The translations under genes were made by a program, and so were the position numbers. Below are positions 32,964 through 42,900 of a DNA stretch of 57,886 bases, piece after piece (positions within the stretch are counted from its first letter, which is position 1; every line of letters begins with the position of its first letter). The stretch is from contig URBQ01000015.1 in NCBI GenBank assembly GCA_900546115.1, positions 1-57,886 on the forward strand, written 5' to 3'. Source of the stretch: an uncultured Collinsella sp. (GTDB lineage Bacteria; Actinomycetota; Coriobacteriia; Coriobacteriales; Coriobacteriaceae). A model generated the notes under the pieces. The model was not told where the DNA came from. It worked only from the letters and a program-made list of their open reading frames with translations, and did not search any database.

Positions 32964-35204
32964 TTAGTCAAACAAACTCGGCATGTCGTTTTCCTTCATG
33001 AGGGCGCCGGCGGAGGGCAGGCTCTGTGCGGTGAACTTCTCGGCCGAGACGCCGGCGCCAAGGATTTCCTCGGTCGTGCCGACGGTGGTGACCGAGCGAC
33101 CCTTCTTGGCCGTAAAGGCCTGGACGCCCTGCGTGTTGGTGGTTGTCTTGGTCTTGAGCAGCGACGTGTTGAAGTTCATCAGGCGGTAGTCGCTCGAGAC
33201 CAGCGCGAGGTCGCGGTCTTCCTTGAGCACCTGCGCATACAGCAGCTTGCTGCCGCCGTAGATTGCGTTCTTCAGACGCTTGCGGTTGGTCTTGGTGACA
33301 TATCCGGCAAGTGCGACGCGCACCACGCGGCCGTTCTCAAAGACGAACAGCACGTCGGCCTTGTAATCCTCGGGGTCGATGACCCAGATGACGTTCTCGT
33401 CGGGTTCCATCTCAAGATCGGTGGGCAGGTACGAGCCCAGCTGGGCCGACTTGGTGTCCTCAAACGCCGCAACCTTGCACTTGTACACCTGGCTCTTGTT
33501 GGTAAAGACCAGCAGCTCGTGCGTGTTGGAGGACGGGAACTCGATAAAGGGTTTGTCGCCGTCCTTGTACTTGAGCGTGGCGGCCTTCTTAAGCACGCGG
33601 TCTGTCATCTTTTTAAGGTAGCCATCGCGCGAGAGCATGATGGTGACCGGGTACTCCTCGACCTCGGGCTCCAAGCTTACCTCGATAACCTCATGGGGCT
33701 CGATTCTGCCCGTGCGCCGCGGCATCACGTACTTCTTGTTGACCGCGGCCAGCTCGTCGCTGATGACCTTCTTGATGTTGTCCTCGCTGGAGAGGATCTC
33801 CTCAAGCTCGGCAATCTCGCCCTCGAGCTTGGCGATATCCTTGGTGCGGTTGAGGATGTACTCCTCGTTGATGTTGCGGAGCTTAAGCTCGGCAACAAAC
33901 TCGGCCTGGGTCTCGTCGATATCGAAGCCGCGCATAAGGTTGGGCACGACCTCGGCTTCGAGCTTGGTGCCGCGGATGATGGCGATGGCCTTGTCGATGT
34001 CGAGCAAGATCGCCTCGAGGCCGTGCAGCAGGTGCAGACGCTCGGACTTTTTGCCCAGGTCAAAGTTAATGCGGCGACGCGTGGACTCAATACGCCATTT
34101 GACCCACTCGTGCAGGATCTGGCGCACGCCCATAACACGGGGATAGCCGTCGACGAGCACGTTGAAGTTGCACGAGAACGAATCTTGCAGCGTGGTCGAG
34201 CGATAGAGCTTGGCCATGAGTTTGTCGGGGTCGACGCCGCGCTTAAGGTCGATAGCGATGCGCAGACCCGAAAGGTCGGTCTCGTCGCGAATGTCTGCGA
34301 TCTCCTTGACCTTGCCCTCCTTGGAGAGCTTGACGATGCGCTCAATGATGACATCGGTCTTGGTGGTGTAGGGGATCTCGTAGACCTCGATGATGCGCTC
34401 TTCGGGAATCCAGCGCCAGCGGGAACGAATCTGGAAGCTGCCCAGGCCGGTCTCGATGATCTTTTCCATCTCTTCACGGCGGTAGATGATCTCGCCGCCG
34501 GTCGAGAAGTCGGGCATGGGCATGTACTCGAGCAGGTCGCAGTCGGGATCCTGCAGGTAGTGCATCGTTGCGGTACAGACCTCGTTGAGGTTGAAACCGC
34601 AGATGTCAGAAGCCATGGCGACGCCGATGCCCTTATTGGCCGAGACAAGGATGTTGGGGAACGTGGTGGGCAGCAGGCGCGGCTCCTTCATGGCGCCGTC
34701 GTAGCTGTCGACGAAGTCGACCGGGTCCTTGTCGATGTCCTTGAAGATCTCGGCGCTGATGGGGGAGAGCTTGGCCTCGGTGTAACGCGAGGCGGCGTAG
34801 CTCAGGTCGCCCGAATAGTACTTGCCAAAGTTGCCCTTCGACTCCACGAAGGGGGCAAGCAGCGCTTCGTTACCCGTCGCCAGGCGCACCATCGTCTCGT
34901 AGATCGCGGCGTCGCCGTGCGGGTTGAGCTTCATGGTCTGACCCACGATGTTGGCGCTCTTCTGGCGCTCGCCCTTGAGCAGACCCATCTTGTACATAGT
35001 GTAGAGCAGCTTGCGATGCGAGGGCTTAAAGCCGTCGATCTCGGGGAATGCACGCGAGACGTTGACGCTCATGGCGTAGGGCATGTAGTTGACCTCGAGC
35101 GTCTGCGTGATTGGCTGATCGGTGACCTCGGAGTGCAGGCCGATGACGTTCTCGGCGTTGACCTGCTTTTTCTTTGGCTGGTTCTTCGTCTTCTTCTTTG
35201 CCAC
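32964..35204 (-). CDS. Type II topoisomerase subunit A (ParC/GyrA-like)
   Basis: 746 residues. Catalytic Tyr in SYAASRYTEAKL, and typical GFKPSHRKLLYTMY and LNPHGDAAIYETMVRLA segments of the breakage-reunion domain. A long coiled-coil with ELKLRNINEEYILNRTKDI follows, then a C-terminal beta-pinwheel-like part (LLVFTNKSQVYKCKV, FVFENGRVVRVAL). The N-terminus is Lys-rich. No GyrA box was recognised, which favours a topoisomerase IV-like role. Paired with the B subunit just upstream (45-base gap). An operon of two. Confidence 0.9.
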   Translation of the reverse strand: MAKKKTKNQPKKKQVNAENVIGLHSEVTDQPITQTLEVNYMPYAMSVNVSRAFPEIDGFKPSHRKLLYTMYKMGLLKGERQKSANIVGQTMKLNPHGDAAIYETMVRLATGNEALLAPFVESKGNFGKYYSGDLSYAASRYTEAKLSPISAEIFKDIDKDPVDFVDSYDGAMKEPRLLPTTFPNILVSANKGIGVAMASDICGFNLNEVCTATMHYLQDPDCDLLEYMPMPDFSTGGEIIYRREEMEKIIETGLGSFQIRSRWRWIPEERIIEVYEIPYTTKTDVIIERIVKLSKEGKVKEIADIRDETDLSGLRIAIDLKRGVDPDKLMAKLYRSTTLQDSFSCNFNVLVDGYPRVMGVRQILHEWVKWRIESTRRRINFDLGKKSERLHLLHGLEAILLDIDKAIAIIRGTKLEAEVVPNLMRGFDIDETQAEFVAELKLRNINEEYILNRTKDIAKLEGEIAELEEILSSEDNIKKVISDELAAVNKKYVMPRRTGRIEPHEVIEVSLEPEVEEYPVTIMLSRDGYLKKMTDRVLKKAATLKYKDGDKPFIEFPSSNTHELLVFTNKSQVYKCKVAAFEDTKSAQLGSYLPTDLEMEPDENVIWVIDPEDYKADVLFVFENGRVVRVALAGYVTKTNRKRLKNAIYGGSKLLYAQVLKEDRDLALVSSDYRLMNFNTSLLKTKTTTNTQGVQAFTAKKGRSVTTVGTTEEILGAGVSAEKFTAQSLPSAGALMKENDMPSLFD

Positions 35205-35249
35205 GATTTCCTCTTGAACTTCTTATGGGCCGTCGTTATCGATTTGCTG

Positions 35250-37247
35250 CTATTGCAGGTCCAGCTGGTCCAGGTATTCCTTGCCGTGCTCGGAGATATG
35301 GCGCTTGCGGCCTGCCTCGTCGTTGCCCAACAACAGGTTGAACATGGTTTCCATCTTGGTGACGTCCTCGGGCTCCACCTTGATCAGGCGACGCGTCTCG
35401 GGGTTCATGGTGGTGAGCCACATCATGTCCGGATCGTTCTCACCAAGACCCTTGGAGCGGTTGATCGAGCACTTCTGGTCGCCGATCTCCTTAAGAATGC
35501 CGTTCTTCTCGAGTTCGGTGTAGGCAAAGTAGGTCTTCTCTTTGCAGTTGATCTCGTAAAGCGGCGACTCGGCGATATACACGTAGCCCTCGTCGATAAG
35601 CGTGGGCACCAGGCGGTAGAGCATGGTGAGCACGAGCGTGCGGATGTGATAACCGTCGACGTCGGCGTCCGTACAGATGATGACCTTGTTCCAGTTGAGG
35701 TTGTCCAGGTCGAAGGCACCAAGGTTCTTGATGCGCTTGTCTTTGATCTCCACACCACAGCCCAGCACGCGCATGAGGTCCATGATGATGTCGGACTTAA
35801 AGATGCGCGGATAATCTTCCTTTAGGCAGTTGAGGATTTTGCCTCGGACGGGCATGACACCCTGGAACTCGGCATCGCGCGAGGTGCGAATGGCGCCTGC
35901 TGCCGAGTCGCCCTCTACGATGTAGATCTCGCGACGGCTCTTGTCCTTGGAGCGGCAGTCGATGAACTTCTGAACGCGGTTGGCCATGTCGGTCTTCTGC
36001 TGCAGGTTGGTCTTGATGCTCTGGCGGGTCTTCTCGGCATTCTCGCGGGAGCGCTTGTTGATGAGCACCTGCTCCATGATCTTGTTGGCGGCGTCCTTGT
36101 TCTCGATCAAGTAGGTCGAGAGGCGCTCCTTAAAGAATGCCGTCATGGCCTGCTGGATAAAGCGGTTATTGATGGCCTTCTTGGTCTGGTTTTCGTAGGA
36201 CGTCTGGGTGGAGAAGCAGTTGGTCACCAGTACCAGACAGTCCTGGACGTCCTGCCACTTGATGCCGCACTCGTTTTTGTTGTACTTGCCTTGATTCTTG
36301 ATGTAGGCATCGATGGCGCTGGTCAGAGCGCTGCGGGCTGCCTTCTCGGGCGAACCGCCGTTCTCGAGCCAGGAGGAGTTGTGGTAGTACTCCTGCATCG
36401 TGAAGGTGCGCGAGAAGCACATGCACGCGGTGATCTTGACGTTGTAATCGGGCAGGTCCTCGCGGTCGCGACCGCGACGGTCAGCCTCGATAAAGAAGGG
36501 CTCGGTAAGGTAGTCGGTACCGACCTTTTCGAGCACGTAGTCCTCGATGCCCTTGGGATAGCAAAAATCCTCTTCGGTAAACTCGCCATCGTCGCCCTCA
36601 ATGCACAGACGGAAGGTCACGTTGGCGTTGACCACGGCCTGACGGCGCATGGTCTCGCGATACCAATCGTGGGGGATGCTGATGGAGGTAAAGACCTCAA
36701 GATCGGGGCGCCATTTGATGGTGGTACCGGTGCGGTCTTCGTCGCTGGGCTCAATCTCGAGTGCCTTCTTTTTGGCGCCGACGACCTTGCCCTTTTTAAA
36801 GTGCAGGGAGTATTTGTTGCCGTCGCGCCAAACCGTGACGTCCATGTACTCGGAAGCGTACTGGGTCGCGCAGGAGCCCAAGCCGTTGGTGCCGAGCGAG
36901 AAGTCGTAGTCGCCGCCCTGGTTGTTGTTATACTTGCCGCCGGCGTAGAGCTCGCAAAAGACGAGCTCCCAGTTAAAGCGCTTCTCGGAAGGGTTCCAGT
37001 CGAGCGGGCAGCCGCGGCCGTTGTCCTCTACCTGAATGGAGCCATCGCGAAAGACGGTAAGGGTGATGAGCTTGCCGTAACCCTGGCGCGCCTCGTCAAC
37101 GGCGTTGGACAGGATCTCGAAGGCAGCGTGTGCACAGCCATCGAGTCCGTCCGAGCCAAAGATGACGGCAGGGCGCAGGCGTACACGCTCCTCGTCCTTG
37201 AGCTGGCGGATACTGTCGTTACCATAGTTTGCGGTGTTTTTTGCCAT
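35250..37247 (-). CDS. Type II topoisomerase subunit B (ParE/GyrB-like)
   Basis: 665 residues. GHKL ATPase: EILSNAVDEARQGYG (metal-binding Asn), VEDNGRGCP, LGTNGLGSCATQYAS. The TOPRIM part has VEGDSAAGA, VMPVRGKILN and TDADVDGYHIRTL; the end has RSKGLGENDPDMMW. Several insertions and sequence details differ from standard GyrB, for example YNNNQGGDYDFSLG and a divergent transducer region, so it belongs to the less typical ParE-like group seen in Clostridia and Coriobacteriia. The start codon ATG has only a loose GAGAG site upstream. Its partner follows directly. Confidence 0.9.
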   Translation of the reverse strand: MAKNTANYGNDSIRQLKDEERVRLRPAVIFGSDGLDGCAHAAFEILSNAVDEARQGYGKLITLTVFRDGSIQVEDNGRGCPLDWNPSEKRFNWELVFCELYAGGKYNNNQGGDYDFSLGTNGLGSCATQYASEYMDVTVWRDGNKYSLHFKKGKVVGAKKKALEIEPSDEDRTGTTIKWRPDLEVFTSISIPHDWYRETMRRQAVVNANVTFRLCIEGDDGEFTEEDFCYPKGIEDYVLEKVGTDYLTEPFFIEADRRGRDREDLPDYNVKITACMCFSRTFTMQEYYHNSSWLENGGSPEKAARSALTSAIDAYIKNQGKYNKNECGIKWQDVQDCLVLVTNCFSTQTSYENQTKKAINNRFIQQAMTAFFKERLSTYLIENKDAANKIMEQVLINKRSRENAEKTRQSIKTNLQQKTDMANRVQKFIDCRSKDKSRREIYIVEGDSAAGAIRTSRDAEFQGVMPVRGKILNCLKEDYPRIFKSDIIMDLMRVLGCGVEIKDKRIKNLGAFDLDNLNWNKVIICTDADVDGYHIRTLVLTMLYRLVPTLIDEGYVYIAESPLYEINCKEKTYFAYTELEKNGILKEIGDQKCSINRSKGLGENDPDMMWLTTMNPETRRLIKVEPEDVTKMETMFNLLLGNDEAGRKRHISEHGKEYLDQLDLQ

Positions 37248-37399
37248 ACTCGCTCTCTCGGTGCTCCTTTGCTGCGTTTAAGTCATATAGATAGTCAAGG
37301 TAGCATAGCCCAGGCCTCGGACGATTCCATCTAACACGAATTCCATCGAACAATCGTTCGGTTAGATAATGAATGCTTGGGATGCGGGTGGGGCCTGTC

Positions 37400-38782
37400 C
37401 TATTCAAACATCTGCGGCAGGTCGATGAAGACGGTTCGATCGCTTTCGTCAGCTTCGAAGCCCGAGCGGGAGAAGAATCCGTAGCGATGGCACTTGAGCC
37501 CCGTTGCCTCGACTTGGGTGATTTCCTCATCGACCATTTTTTGCGTAACGGGGGACTTGCGGAACTTTGCTTCGTAGAATGCGTAGCCCTCGGGGTCTTG
37601 CGTTACCACATCGAATTCGCCGCTCGTTTTGTTTGCGGGATCGTCGTACCAGTACTTGCCTATGGCGTCGAAAGCCGGTTCGATCTTGCCGGCCCTGTTC
37701 TGCCGTACGAGGTATTGACGGCAGATCTCCTCAAACATATGTGGAGCGTAGTTTTCCTCGAAGTCTTGGGAGACGTGACGATCATAGAAGACTTCTGGGT
37801 CGAGCAGCTGACGCGCGGAGGCATTGCGGAAGACGTAGCGATAGTAAAAGAGCGAAAGTGGGTCCACTACAAAGTAGCCAGACTTGCGCTTGTTCATAGG
37901 GTCGTTGATGGGTGCACGCTTTTGGACGATTTCGAGTGACATGAGCTTGTCGAGTACATCTGCCATGGCCGGACCGCTCGAGACGTGTGACTGTGCCAAC
38001 ACGTCCCCCCAACGGGAGTAACCTTGTGCGAGAGCCCCGAAAACTTCGTTGGCGTTGGTCATTTTCGAGATCTCGGCGTTGAGATAGGACGGCACTTCGC
38101 TTTCTAAGCGGGCGCCAGGTTCTGTGACGAGCTCGATGATGTTGTCGCGTACGCTTTGGGACTGATCGATGAGGCGATTGTAAAAGGGGATGCCGCCAAA
38201 AACGCTATAGAGCCGCACCTTGTCCTCGGGCGAGAACGCGGGATAGAATTTCGCAGCGTCAAAGTAGTCCATGGGCTTAAGCTCAAGCGCGAGATCAATT
38301 CGCCCGTAGAGGGGGCTCTCATGCTCGATGAGGGATTTCATAATCTCAACGTAGGAGCCGCACAGGACAATGTTTAAACGTGAGTCTTCCCTGTGAGCGT
38401 CGATTGAGGTCTGGAGAATGCTGTCTAAGCCTTTAACCGCATCTCTCAAGTAGGGGTATTCGTCGAGAACAAGGGTAACGTTCTTGTCTTTGGCTTGGGC
38501 AAACAGAAATTCGATGAGCTCGCGGATGCCTGTGAAGGCGAGCGGAGGAAAGCTCAGCGCTTCAGCAACAAGGGCGGACAGACTCTCTAGGTTGTCTGCC
38601 TCGGAGGTTTGGCGGCACTCGTAATAGACCGTTGCGACGCCCGACAAATCGGTTAGCGCCTGCTTGATGAGCTCACTTTTGCCGACACGACGCCTGCCGT
38701 AAATGAGAACATTGCGCTGTTCGGGCGCCTTGAGCGTTTTCTTAATACGGGCGAGTTCACGCTCCCTGCCAATGAATTCCAC
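37400..38782 (-). CDS. ATPase_2/DUF234 family ATP-binding protein
   Basis: 460 residues, GTG start with GGAAGGAA upstream. N-terminal P-loop YGRRRVGKSELIK, Walker B TLVLDEYPYL, sensor region with VLCGSYVEIM. A winged-helix middle part and the C-terminal DUF234 nuclease-like part (SGEFDVVTQDPEGYAFYEAKFRKSPV) give the full archaeal-ATPase/DUF234 layout. Role unknown. The promoter region is a large nested inverted repeat that overlaps the start codon, so autoregulation is likely. Confidence 0.85.
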   Translation of the reverse strand: MEFIGRERELARIKKTLKAPEQRNVLIYGRRRVGKSELIKQALTDLSGVATVYYECRQTSEADNLESLSALVAEALSFPPLAFTGIRELIEFLFAQAKDKNVTLVLDEYPYLRDAVKGLDSILQTSIDAHREDSRLNIVLCGSYVEIMKSLIEHESPLYGRIDLALELKPMDYFDAAKFYPAFSPEDKVRLYSVFGGIPFYNRLIDQSQSVRDNIIELVTEPGARLESEVPSYLNAEISKMTNANEVFGALAQGYSRWGDVLAQSHVSSGPAMADVLDKLMSLEIVQKRAPINDPMNKRKSGYFVVDPLSLFYYRYVFRNASARQLLDPEVFYDRHVSQDFEENYAPHMFEEICRQYLVRQNRAGKIEPAFDAIGKYWYDDPANKTSGEFDVVTQDPEGYAFYEAKFRKSPVTQKMVDEEITQVEATGLKCHRYGFFSRSGFEADESDRTVFIDLPQMFE

Positions 38783-38889
38783 TTACTCGGTTCCTTCCGA
38801 CTCGGTTTTGTCCGAGTTAATTGTATCGCATGAATCAGTTTATGCTCGAGTTTACTCGGACAAAACCGAGTCGGTTCTGCCCGAGTAAG
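38782..38889. repeat. Nested inverted repeat before the DUF234 ATPase
   Basis: Left arm 38782-38820 and right arm 38851-38889 are inverted. Each also contains its own dyad: ACTCGG-TTTTGT-CCGAGT (38800-38817) and ACTCGG-ACAAAA-CCGAGT (38854-38871); outer ends are CTTACTCGG and CCGAGTAAG. Six ACTCGG/CCGAGT half-sites in all. Confidence 0.8.
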
Positions 38890-38961
38890 TTTGAATAGCG
38901 AATTGAAATTGTTATGTCCGCATGGTGATGACGGACGTGGTTTTCATAATGACAGATATAG

Positions 38962-38990
38962 TTGACATTACCCGATGGATGCAATATATT
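38962..38990 (+). promoter_or_regulatory. Promoter and operator half-sites of the XRE gene
   Basis: TTGACA (38962-38967), 17-base spacer, TATATT (38985-38990). Half-sites related to GACAGATAT flank it: 38951-38959 direct, 38991-38997 and 39009-39017 inverted, so the downstream regulator probably binds here. Confidence 0.7.
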
Positions 38991-39038
38991 TCTGTCATGT
39001 TGCAACGGATATCTGTCCATTACTACGAAAGGAACTCC

Positions 39039-39269
39039 ATGCCGGGCAAAAAGAACCTCCGCATGAAGGCGGCGCGTGCGGCGGCCGGCCTTTCGCAAGC
39101 CGACTTGGCCGAGGCCGTGGGCGTTACGCGCCAGACCATCGGCCTGATCGAGGCGGGCGGCTACAACCCCACGCTCAATTTGTGCGTGGCAATCTGTAAG
39201 GCGCTGCGCGTTACGTTGAACGACTTGTTTTGGGAAGACGAAACCGACGCCGACCCTAATACTCTTTAG
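39039..39269 (+). CDS. XRE-family transcriptional regulator
   Basis: 76 residues from the ATG of MPGKKNLRMK, preceded by AAAGGA. HTH_3 domain: ARAAAGLSQADLAEAVGVTRQTIGLIEAGGYNPTLN, ending LNDLFWED, like the YozG/Cro-type regulators that stand before small membrane proteins. Its promoter has repeated half-sites, suggesting self-control. Co-transcribed with the membrane protein that begins 9 bases later. Confidence 0.9.
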   Translation: MPGKKNLRMKAARAAAGLSQADLAEAVGVTRQTIGLIEAGGYNPTLNLCVAICKALRVTLNDLFWEDETDADPNTL

Positions 39270-39278
39270 GAGTTCACT

Positions 39279-39863
39279 ATGAAATATGAAGATCTGAAAA
39301 TCGTGCAAAAGTGGCGTGAATATGCCGGCCCAAAGGATGAGCGCCTGGAGGCTGAGAACGCGAAGATTTACAAGATTGGCTTCGTGCTGCTTTCGTTTGG
39401 CATGTTGATGATCTTTTTCTACCAGTTTATAGCTCGACAGGTTGCGTGGGTTCACAGCGACGCTAGTGAAATGCCGCATGGCTTTGCAACGCCGTTCGAG
39501 GCAGCCATGTATTTGTGGCTCGTTCTCGTGATGTTGATTTGCGCAGGACTGCAAACGCGGAAGGGCTATGTCGATACCAATCGTTTTGGGCAAACCGAGC
39601 ATCTTCCTGTTGGATATTTCCTGCTTGTCAGCGGTCTTAGCGGCGCCGCGTTCGCGCTTGTTATTGCCGCAATGCGCTGTATCGCTGAGGCGCAGATCGT
39701 ACCGCTCGAAAGCGTCTTTTGGTTGGCGAACCTGGCCACGGGCGTGTTCTGCGGTGCGACGATTTTCGCGGCCACGTTTGCTGTCCTGTGCGCAACGTTT
39801 TTCACGGCGAAAAGACGCCGTGCCAAGCTCGAGGCAGAACTCGACTCCTCAGACGACATTTAA
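39279..39863 (+). CDS. Four-helix membrane protein downstream of XRE regulator
   Basis: 194 residues; AGGAG before the ATG. Membrane helices near 33-53, 72-91, 110-130 and 145-172. The N-terminal 30 residues are charged and cytoplasmic, the C-terminus is basic then acidic (AKRRRAKLEAELDSSDD). Of the DUF3169/DUF6773 style commonly found next to short XRE regulators. Function unknown; possibly stress or antimicrobial-peptide response. Confidence 0.7.
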   Translation: MKYEDLKIVQKWREYAGPKDERLEAENAKIYKIGFVLLSFGMLMIFFYQFIARQVAWVHSDASEMPHGFATPFEAAMYLWLVLVMLICAGLQTRKGYVDTNRFGQTEHLPVGYFLLVSGLSGAAFALVIAAMRCIAEAQIVPLESVFWLANLATGVFCGATIFAATFAVLCATFFTAKRRRAKLEAELDSSDDI

Positions 39864-39953
39864 TGCGTAATGGGCCGGCTCTGGGTATCCAGAACCAGCC
39901 CATTTTGATGTTCGATGAGCCGAGTCGGCGCCTCTCACAAAAGTAACTAGGAG

Positions 39954-42900
39954 CTAGCGAGGCCTATCCGAATTGTCCTCATAGGCGGTGTCTTTTTCGA
40001 GCGCCGTGCGGCGGGCGCTGTAGGCGACGAGGCCGGCGCCTGCCACGGCGAGCGCTGCGGCGGCTGCCGTAAGGGGAGCGTTGACATCGCCCGTGCCCGC
40101 AAGCGCGCCCGCTTTTCCGGAGCGCTTGTTATTGCCGTGGTCCTTGCCGCTGCCGGAGCTGCTTCCGCCGGAGCCGCCGCCCTCGTCAGCGCCGCCGCCA
40201 CTCGAGCCACCATCGCCGCCCGCTGTCATCGGGGCGTCGTGAAGTCCTGTCGTATCCGCGCTGTCGCAGACGCCGACCTGAACTTCTGAGCGCTCGCATG
40301 CCGCGTCGGGCACATGAAGCTCGTGCAATACGGCATCCAGCGCCGAGTTTGCACCCGGTCGAATTTCCTCGAGCGTTACGGGATCGAGCGCCACCAGGTC
40401 ACGCGCCTTCGCATACAGCGTTACGCGTTTGCCCACTTCGTCGCTCCAACTCTCGGGGATGGCGAAGCTCATGCGGAACTGTGCCGTGCAACCCGGTGCC
40501 AGCACGGCGTTGCCGTTGTCGGCTACCAGCGGGTGCGTCGCAAAATGTTCGCCCAGCGTCTCGAGTGCGTACTTCACGTGTGCCATGTCGTTGGCCGAAG
40601 CGTCCTCGGCAAGCTCTGGATCGTAGATCGAAGCCATGCGTGCGTTCGCTCCGAATCCGATGGATGCGCTGGAGAACGGCTGGCTGGAGCCCTCTCGGTA
40701 CAGATCGATTGTGCCGGCAGTCAGCAAAGTGTTGCCGTCGTTTCGCACCGTGACCATGAAGGATTCGCCTGCTGCTCCGGGCACCACCGCGCCCGAGGTA
40801 GCGACCGCGCCCGTCGGAGTGGCACACGCCACCAGAGGCACTTCGATGCCGTGCAGCTCTGCCTCGCTCTTCTCCGCGCTCACAATGTGCGTGGCGAGCG
40901 CGGAGAGCATGCCTCCCGACGTCAAAAATGTCGTTATCTGATCGACGGGATGGTCCAGCTCGCACATCACGAACGGCTCCGTGAACAGATCACCTGCCAA
41001 GGTGCTGGCGAAGATGCGGAAGTGCTTGCCCATCACTGCTACCGGGTTGCCTTCTTCGTCGTAGGTTTGCCCCACCTTGCCATCGGTGTTCTCTATATAG
41101 AGCGCGCACCTGCCGTTGTTGCTTACGCTAAACGATGCCGGGCCACAGCCTGCGGCACCCACGGGCTGCGTTGCAAATGCCGATGCGCCTCGCGTCCAAG
41201 TAATATGCTGCAGCTGCTCGTTGACGGTGGCCAAAAAGCCCGAATGTTGTGGCCACGGCACCGCATGGGGCACCGTGGCGTCTGGTGGCATAACGCCCCA
41301 GCCCGCAATGGACTGGCCGATCACGGCGTACGATGCGCAGCCGCAACCGTCTGCGGTCTCGTACGCAACGGGCACCACCATTTTGCCGTTGATATTCTCG
41401 GGCTCGCTCAGCTCGATACTCGACGGTGCTTGCGGAAAGCGAAGAACTTGGCGGAACGTCAGGCTGTCGCCCGAAACGTCCGACCACAGGGTAAAGCATT
41501 CCAGCGCAACCTCGGCCTCGCTGCCGAGCGCCTTCTCTGCGGTGGTTCCGCGGCGGTGGAGGTAGGCACCCGACAGGCGTCCGTCGACCAGCGTCTTGCC
41601 TACCGTGATGCGCGGGCACTGCAGGCAATGGTAGCCATCCTCTTGCAGGCGGCCGCGCGAGATGCTGCGCCATGACGTATGCGACACCACGCGGATCTCG
41701 TCATTACTTATGCGCAGGCGCACAACGGACAGTATGCCAGCTGTGCTTGCCGTATCGAAAAGGGTGTTGTCGCCGGCGGGGCGCTCGCCCGAGACCAGCA
41801 GCACGTAGGCGTCCTGGTTTCCTCTTCCGTCCGTATATTCCACCACGTCGAAGTCGTAATCGAATATGCCGTTGCGCTCCACGTCGCCCTCGCCAAACCC
41901 AAGGGGAAAGTCCACGGGCGTGGGAGCGGACCACGTGCCGTTTGCCTTTGTGTGCACCACCAGGCGCGAGCGGCCATTGTCGCCGTAGCGCACCGAGGCG
42001 ATACGGAACAAGCATTCTACGCCGGCAATCATCGTTAGCTTCATGTGGGCTTCGCTGAGCACGCCGGAAAACAGCACGTTGTCGCTCGAGGGTTTTATGC
42101 CGCCACGCTCGTCCTCCGACACGCCGGCAGAATTGGCGTTCGGGTCCGCAACGGCGTTCGTTGACTGACCGATGTAGGTGTACTCATACATCGGTGCGGC
42201 ATTTTCGTCGTTCTCTATCAGCGCATGGACGAAATGTTCGACCTGTCCCGTGTCGTCGCTCTCCGCGTTCGCCTCGAGCTCAATGCGCGTGACCGTTTGA
42301 TCCCAATCGCGCACGACAGGCGCGGCGTTTACGGCAGTGGCCTTAACCTCGGCGCGTGCGAGCAGCTCGGCGTTGGTGACGATGGTGGCCGATGCGATAA
42401 ACTGCGGCACACCACCTGCCTCGGCGTTGCCGGCCGAGCCGAAGCAGGCATCCAACGTATAAGGCGTATTTCCACCCAATGCCAGCTCAGAGCGCTGGAG
42501 TACATACTGGTCGCCATTGTTCACCGACATATTCCACGAATCGATGAGTGTGGGCCACGACCCCGACCAAGCCTTGGTGGTCCACTTGAACATTACGAAC
42601 TGGAGTATCACATCGACATCGACGTCTGCACCCACGCGCAGCCGCGGAAGCTGGTGTCCATCTGCCTTCTCGTACCCAATGAACAGCGTGAGGGATGCGG
42701 CACCGCGCACGGCAGACGAAGCGACGCCTGCAACGCCGGCTCCAAAGGTGACGGCAAGCCCGATCTGGATGGTGAACGAGCCCGACGTGTTGGAATAGTC
42801 GAGCGAAATGTTCTTGAAAAACGCCGCGCCGCTGCCGTGCGTGTGGGCAGCCACAGCGAGCGCCAGCTTCGCCAGCACCCAAGGGTTGACGTTTAGGAAA

